In this document: positions 37,607 through 40,770 of the stretch, one piece after another | How positions within the stretch are numbered: position 1 is the stretch's first letter | Layout of the letters: the number at the start of each line of letters is the position of its first letter | Origin: Pseudomonadota bacterium | GTDB lineage: Bacteria; Pseudomonadota; Alphaproteobacteria; Kiloniellales; JACOMY01 | Reading direction: 5' to 3' | DNA: 40,770 nucleotides | Assembly: GCA_029781795.1 (NCBI GenBank) | Contig: JAKOWB010000213.1 | Span: 1-40,770 of the forward strand | Translations under genes and position numbers: made by a program | The notes under the pieces: model-generated | Told to the model about the DNA's origin: nothing | What the model saw: only the letters and a program-made list of their open reading frames with translations | The model's database searches: none

Positions 37607-38644
37607 ATGGCTCTCATCAGCATCCTCAACCGCCGCTCGCTCCTGGCCGGTTCCCTGGGTGCGGCGCTGGTCGCCGGCGGCTTCGGCCGCCTCCGTCTCG
37701 CCGCCGCCGCCGATAGCTTCATTCTGGCGCATGCGTTCGTCACCGACCACATCGTCCATCCGGTCTCGCTGAAGTTCGCCGAGCGACTGGCCGCACTGTC
37801 GAACGGCCAGCTTACCGTCGACTACCATCCCGGCGGCGACCTGGGGGACTACATCCAGCAGTTCGAGCAGACGATGCAGGGCGGCCTGCCCATGACTATG
37901 GCTGGCCTGGCGACCGATTTCGATGCGCGACTGAATGTCGGCTACTTGGCCTATGTCGTCGACAACTGGGAAAGCGCGCGGCGGCTTTATGGCCCCGGCG
38001 GCCAGATGGCGGCGATCCTGGACGGCGTGCTGAACGACCTTGGCCTCAAGCTGATCGGCACCATCCCCGGCGGCTTCGGCAGCATCGCCGTGCGCAAGGG
38101 CGTCGACCGGCGCCCCATGGACTTTCCAGAAGACGCCGCCGGCTTCAAGATGCGCGTCCCGCCGTTCGAGATCGGCGTGCGGCGCTTCGAGGCCTGGGGC
38201 TTTTCGCCGGTACCAATTCCTTATTCGGAACTCTACACGGCGCTGCAGCTCGGCACGGTCGACGGCCGCAGCTTCGGCCCGCCGCAAGAGATCTGGGAGA
38301 TGCGCGATGCACTCGGCGCCTACATCCTGACCCGCGACTACTTCGACGTCGCCTTCTGGGTGGCCAACAAGGCCTGGTACGAGGGCTTGGCGGCAGACCA
38401 GCGTGGCTGGATCGACGCGGCGGCGGCCGATGCGGTGAATCTAGGCTGGGACGAAGGGCAGCGGCGCGAGGAAGACCAGCTGCAGAAGCTAAGGGACTAC
38501 GGCATCGAGGTGATGGAACTCACCCCCGACCACCTCGCCAAGGCCAAGGCGATTGTCTACGCCAAGGAATGGCCCTGGATGGAGAGCACGGTCGGCGGCG
38601 AGCTGATGGCGAAGGTTCGTGCAGCCGCCGGCGTGACGCAATAG
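37607..38644 (+). CDS. dctP: TRAP transporter substrate-binding protein (DctP family)
   Basis: The 345-residue protein starts with a Tat-like signal NRRSLLAGSLGAALVAGGFGRLRLAAAADSF, so it is exported. The mature part has LAHAFVTDHIVHPVSLKFAERLAALSNGQLTVDYHPGGDLG, the usual first lobe, and AAGFKMRVPPFEIG, whose arginine normally holds the substrate carboxylate. It shares little with the first TRAP binding protein in this window, so the ligand is probably different. The ATG follows GGGGAGG. A large stem-loop follows the gene, before dctQ. Substrate is likely an amine- or acid-containing compound, judging from the nearby PLP enzymes. Confidence 0.9.
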   Translation: MALISILNRRSLLAGSLGAALVAGGFGRLRLAAAADSFILAHAFVTDHIVHPVSLKFAERLAALSNGQLTVDYHPGGDLGDYIQQFEQTMQGGLPMTMAGLATDFDARLNVGYLAYVVDNWESARRLYGPGGQMAAILDGVLNDLGLKLIGTIPGGFGSIAVRKGVDRRPMDFPEDAAGFKMRVPPFEIGVRRFEAWGFSPVPIPYSELYTALQLGTVDGRSFGPPQEIWEMRDALGAYILTRDYFDVAFWVANKAWYEGLAADQRGWIDAAAADAVNLGWDEGQRREEDQLQKLRDYGIEVMELTPDHLAKAKAIVYAKEWPWMESTVGGELMAKVRAAAGVTQ

Positions 38645-38660
38645 GCTGACCGGAGAAGCA

Positions 38661-38710
38661 GCGGGGCGAACCCTGGGGCGCGCGCTGCGCCGGCCTGCGG
38701 TTCGCCCCGC
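38661..38710. other. Large stem-loop between dctP and dctQ of the second TRAP operon
   Basis: GCGGGGCGAACC (38661-38672) and its exact reverse complement (38699-38710) form a 12-bp perfect stem around a 26-nt loop. The loop holds an inner hairpin GGCGC/GCGCC (38677-38681 and 38687-38691). It lies in the 87 bp between the binding-protein stop and the dctQ start. No T-run follows, so it is not an obvious terminator; it fits a 3' mRNA-stabilising element that raises binding-protein output over the permease. Confidence 0.75.
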
Positions 38711-38731
38711 CTCGCTGCCTGGAGGGCCGGC

Positions 38732-39211
38732 ATGGCGGGACTTCAAGGGTTGGAGCGCGGGCTGCTGCGCCTGCTGCAGGGGCTGCTGGTGCTTTCGGTG
38801 CTGGGCCTCACCGGCGTGATGACGCTGCAGATCGTACTGCGCTACTTGCTGGAATCCTCCTTCGTCGGGGTCGAGGAGATCTCTACGCTCTTCGGCCTCT
38901 GGCTCTACTTCGTCGGCCTTGCCGTGGTGACGGCGCGTAACGAGCATATCCGCGGCGGGTTCGTCGCCAGCCTGCTTCCGCCAGTCGGGCGGGTGATCCT
39001 GGAACGCTGCTTCGCCATAGCCTGCGCCGCGATCTGCGCCTATTTCCTGACGTTGGCGATCGACTACGCCGGGTTCATCGGCGACAACGGCCGGCGCAGC
39101 ACCTTCCTGCGGTGGCCCTCGGTCATCTGGGCCGTGAGCCTATGCCTCGGTCTTGCCCTGTCGGCGATGCTGTTCCTGCTACGCGGCTTGGCGCCGCGTG
39201 CGGAGCACTGA
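38732..39211 (+). CDS. dctQ: TRAP transporter small membrane subunit (DctQ family)
   Basis: The 159-residue protein has four hydrophobic segments (about 14-38, 48-65, 86-112 and 130-150) and the DctQ markers LQIVLRYLLESSFVGVEEISTLFGLWLYFVGLAVVTARNEHIRGG. Its start follows GGAGG. It begins 87 bp after dctP, unlike the overlapping arrangement of the first TRAP operon, with the stem-loop between. The dctM gene begins 3 nt after its stop codon. Confidence 0.9.
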   Translation: MAGLQGLERGLLRLLQGLLVLSVLGLTGVMTLQIVLRYLLESSFVGVEEISTLFGLWLYFVGLAVVTARNEHIRGGFVASLLPPVGRVILERCFAIACAAICAYFLTLAIDYAGFIGDNGRRSTFLRWPSVIWAVSLCLGLALSAMLFLLRGLAPRAEH

Positions 39212-39214
39212 GCC

Positions 39215-40525
39215 ATGGAGGTGACCGGTGCGGGCCTGTCGGCCCTGGTTCTCGTGATCTTGATCCTGGTCGAGTTTCCCATCGCCTTCGCCTTCGCCGC
39301 CGCAGCGATCGTGCTGGCGATCAGCAGCGGACGAGACCTCGCGCTCATCGTGCCCACCGCCCTGTGGCAGACCGGCGGCTTCGCCCTGCTGGCCCTGCCG
39401 CTCTTCATCATTGCCGGCGGGGTGATGCGCGACGCGCAGATCTCCGACCGGCTCGTCGCCTTCATCGAACGCCTGGTTGGCCGCATCACCGGCAGCCTGG
39501 GGGCGGTGACCATCGGCGCCTGCATGCTTTTCGGCGCGATCTCCGGCAGCGGTTCCGCCGCCATCGCCGCCATCGGCAGCGTGATGCTGCCGAAGATGAA
39601 ACAGGCCGGCTACGAACCAGGCTACGCCGCTGCGCTGGTCGCCTGCTCTTCGGTCCTGGCGCTGTTGATCCCGCCCAGCATTCCGATGATCGTGTTCGCG
39701 CTGACGGCGGGGCTGCCGGTATCGGCCTGCTTCCTGTCGACGGTCGGCCCAGGCCTGGCGATCGGCCTGCTGTACGTGCTGTTGAACTGGCGCCACGCGC
39801 GCCGCCGCGACATCGACTCGCCGGCAAAACGGGCGGCCGAACGGCGGCTGAGCCCGCCGCCGCGCGAGACGCTGCTGGGCACGCTGCCAGCGCTCTTCAT
39901 GCCAGTGCTGATGCTCGGCGGAATCTATGCCGGCATCTTCACCCCGACAGAAGCGGCCGCCGTGACACTGGTCTATGCCGTTCTGGTCGGCTTGCTGGTC
40001 TATCGTTCAATGCGCCCCTCCGACGTTGCCCGCACCTTCATCGAGGGCGGCGCCATGACCGCCAGCGTCATCGCCATCCTTTTCTTCCTGCTGATCTACG
40101 GCAAGCTGCTGACCCTGGAAGGGATACCGCGCGACATCGCCGCCTTCGTCGCCGGCCTGTCTGAGGACCGCTATGTCGTGCTGCTGCTGGTCAACCTGGT
40201 ACTGCTGTTGATCGGCATGTTCCTGGACGACATCTCGGGCAGCATCCTGGCAGCGGTGGTGCTGATGCCCGTGGCCAGCCATGTCGGCATCCATCCGATA
40301 CATTTCGCCGCCATCGTCGGCACCAACCTCGGCCTGGGCAACGTCACGCCGCCCTGCGCGCCTCTGCTCTTCGTCGCCGGCAGCGTGGCGCGCCTCAATC
40401 TCAAGGACTTCATCCGGCCCGCGCTGCACTTCATGCTATTGGGCCACCTGCCGGTGGTCCTGCTGGTGACTTACTTGCCCGATCTTGCCCTCTGGCTGCC
40501 GCGGGTCGTGTTGGGGCTGCCCTAA
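39215..40525 (+). CDS. dctM: TRAP transporter large membrane subunit (DctM family)
   Basis: The 436-residue protein is hydrophobic along its length with about 12 membrane segments. Family features include LVEFPIAFAFAAAAIVL, FALLALPLFIIAGGVM, AISGSGSAAIAAIGSVMLP, CSSVLALLIPPSIPMIVFALTAGLPV and FTPTEAAAVTLVY. It completes the second TRAP system and ends 88 bp before the carboxylase gene at the right edge, which has its own ribosome site and probably its own promoter. Confidence 0.93.
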   Translation: MEVTGAGLSALVLVILILVEFPIAFAFAAAAIVLAISSGRDLALIVPTALWQTGGFALLALPLFIIAGGVMRDAQISDRLVAFIERLVGRITGSLGAVTIGACMLFGAISGSGSAAIAAIGSVMLPKMKQAGYEPGYAAALVACSSVLALLIPPSIPMIVFALTAGLPVSACFLSTVGPGLAIGLLYVLLNWRHARRRDIDSPAKRAAERRLSPPPRETLLGTLPALFMPVLMLGGIYAGIFTPTEAAAVTLVYAVLVGLLVYRSMRPSDVARTFIEGGAMTASVIAILFFLLIYGKLLTLEGIPRDIAAFVAGLSEDRYVVLLLVNLVLLLIGMFLDDISGSILAAVVLMPVASHVGIHPIHFAAIVGTNLGLGNVTPPCAPLLFVAGSVARLNLKDFIRPALHFMLLGHLPVVLLVTYLPDLALWLPRVVLGLP

Positions 40526-40613
40526 ACGCCGCCAAGCTTGACGTTGGCCGTCATTGACAGGCGGGCGTGAAGCTGCGGACTCTGGCTGCCGCAGGACCGC
40601 CAGGGGAAGCCCC

Positions 40614-40770
40614 ATGCCCGTGCTGAAGAGCAGCGTGAACACGCGCAGTGCCGAGTTCCAGGCCAACCAGAAGACCATGCAGGCCCTGGTCCAGGAGCTG
40701 CAGGCCAAGGTCGCCAGGGTCAAGGAAGGCGGCGGTGCCGAGGCGCGCGAGAAGCACCTGGCGCGCGGCA
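40614..40770 (+). CDS. liuB: Methylcrotonyl-CoA carboxylase beta subunit, 5' part
   Basis: Only 52 complete codons lie in the window, starting MPVLKSSVNTRSAEFQANQ and continuing KVARVKEGGGAEAREKHLARG. This start, especially the SSVNTRSAEFQAN and the final ARGK-like run, matches the carboxyltransferase (beta) subunit of 3-methylcrotonyl-CoA carboxylase, which acts right after isovaleryl-CoA dehydrogenase in leucine breakdown. A propionyl-CoA or geranyl-CoA carboxylase beta chain cannot be excluded from so short a piece, but the start motif favours methylcrotonyl-CoA. The ATG follows AGGGGAAG. Confidence 0.85.
   Translation, partial: MPVLKSSVNTRSAEFQANQKTMQALVQELQAKVARVKEGGGAEAREKHLARG

Noticed and set aside
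40538..40559. TTGACG and TTGACA boxes and a TGACG-N5-CGTCA repeat before the carboxylase gene, considered as a LiuR site or promoter
   Set aside because: Only the first nine bases resemble the palindrome at 6090-6105 and no well-spaced -10 exists, so the call is too weak.

Overview
The window looks like chromosomal DNA of a GC-rich alphaproteobacterium, probably Rhodospirillales-like. The signs are very high third-position GC, long antisense shadow ORFs, many start/stop overlaps, two tripartite TRAP transporters, several acyl-CoA and SDR enzymes, and a MaeB-type malic enzyme fused to a phosphotransacetylase-like domain. I see no rRNA, tRNA, CRISPR array, prophage or insertion sequence. Assignments rest on reading the translated sequence and recalling family motifs; no database search was run.

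Layout. (1) 1-6052 is mostly housekeeping: hemB (5' part of the gene, running off the left edge) and lipB on the minus strand, then maeB, mgtE and a methyltransferase as a tight plus-strand operon. (2) 6090-8880 is a leucine/isovalerate module: a LiuR-like MerR regulator under a perfect 16-bp palindrome, a hotdog thioesterase, a GST and isovaleryl-CoA dehydrogenase. (3) 8884-17317 is a catabolic island around a GntR/FCD regulator: a PhyH dioxygenase, a divergent PanB-like protein, an alpha/beta hydrolase, then a TRAP transporter (dctPQM) and an FAD oxidoreductase. The two transcription units share a 15-bp ATAT-N7-ATAT motif upstream. (4) 17314-22125 holds an EamA exporter, an anchored hypothetical protein, a RidA-SDR-acyl-CoA dehydrogenase run, and an endonuclease/exonuclease/phosphatase protein.

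(5) 22201-29035 holds a DsbA/GST-kappa-type isomerase, two SDRs, a LacI regulator with a 30-bp palindrome, an extracellular binding protein with no permease nearby, a ThDP-dependent enzyme and an EthD-like protein. (6) 29083-29184 encodes a 33-residue lysine-rich protein. (7) On the minus strand 32010-29258 a GT2 glycosyltransferase, a lipid-A-type small membrane protein and a two-piece AtuA (DUF1446) follow each other closely. An ArnT-like transferase and a PAP2 phosphatase are divergent from them. (8) 34562-40525 is a second catabolic island: a threonine-dehydratase-like enzyme, a sphingosine-phosphate-lyase-like PLP enzyme, an XRE-cupin regulator and a divergent TRAP transporter. (9) The right edge begins a methylcrotonyl-CoA carboxylase beta-subunit gene.

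How it fits together. The two ends of the block carry leucine-pathway genes (ivd at the left, mccB at the right). Between them lie about 31.7 kb of modular uptake and catabolism genes, each module with its own local regulator. The most promising unexplained systems are the PanB-like/PhyH/hydrolase plus TRAP/FAD island, where the PanB-like protein has lost two of three metal ligands, and the S1P-lyase-like/dehydratase/TRAP island. The substrates of both are unknown.
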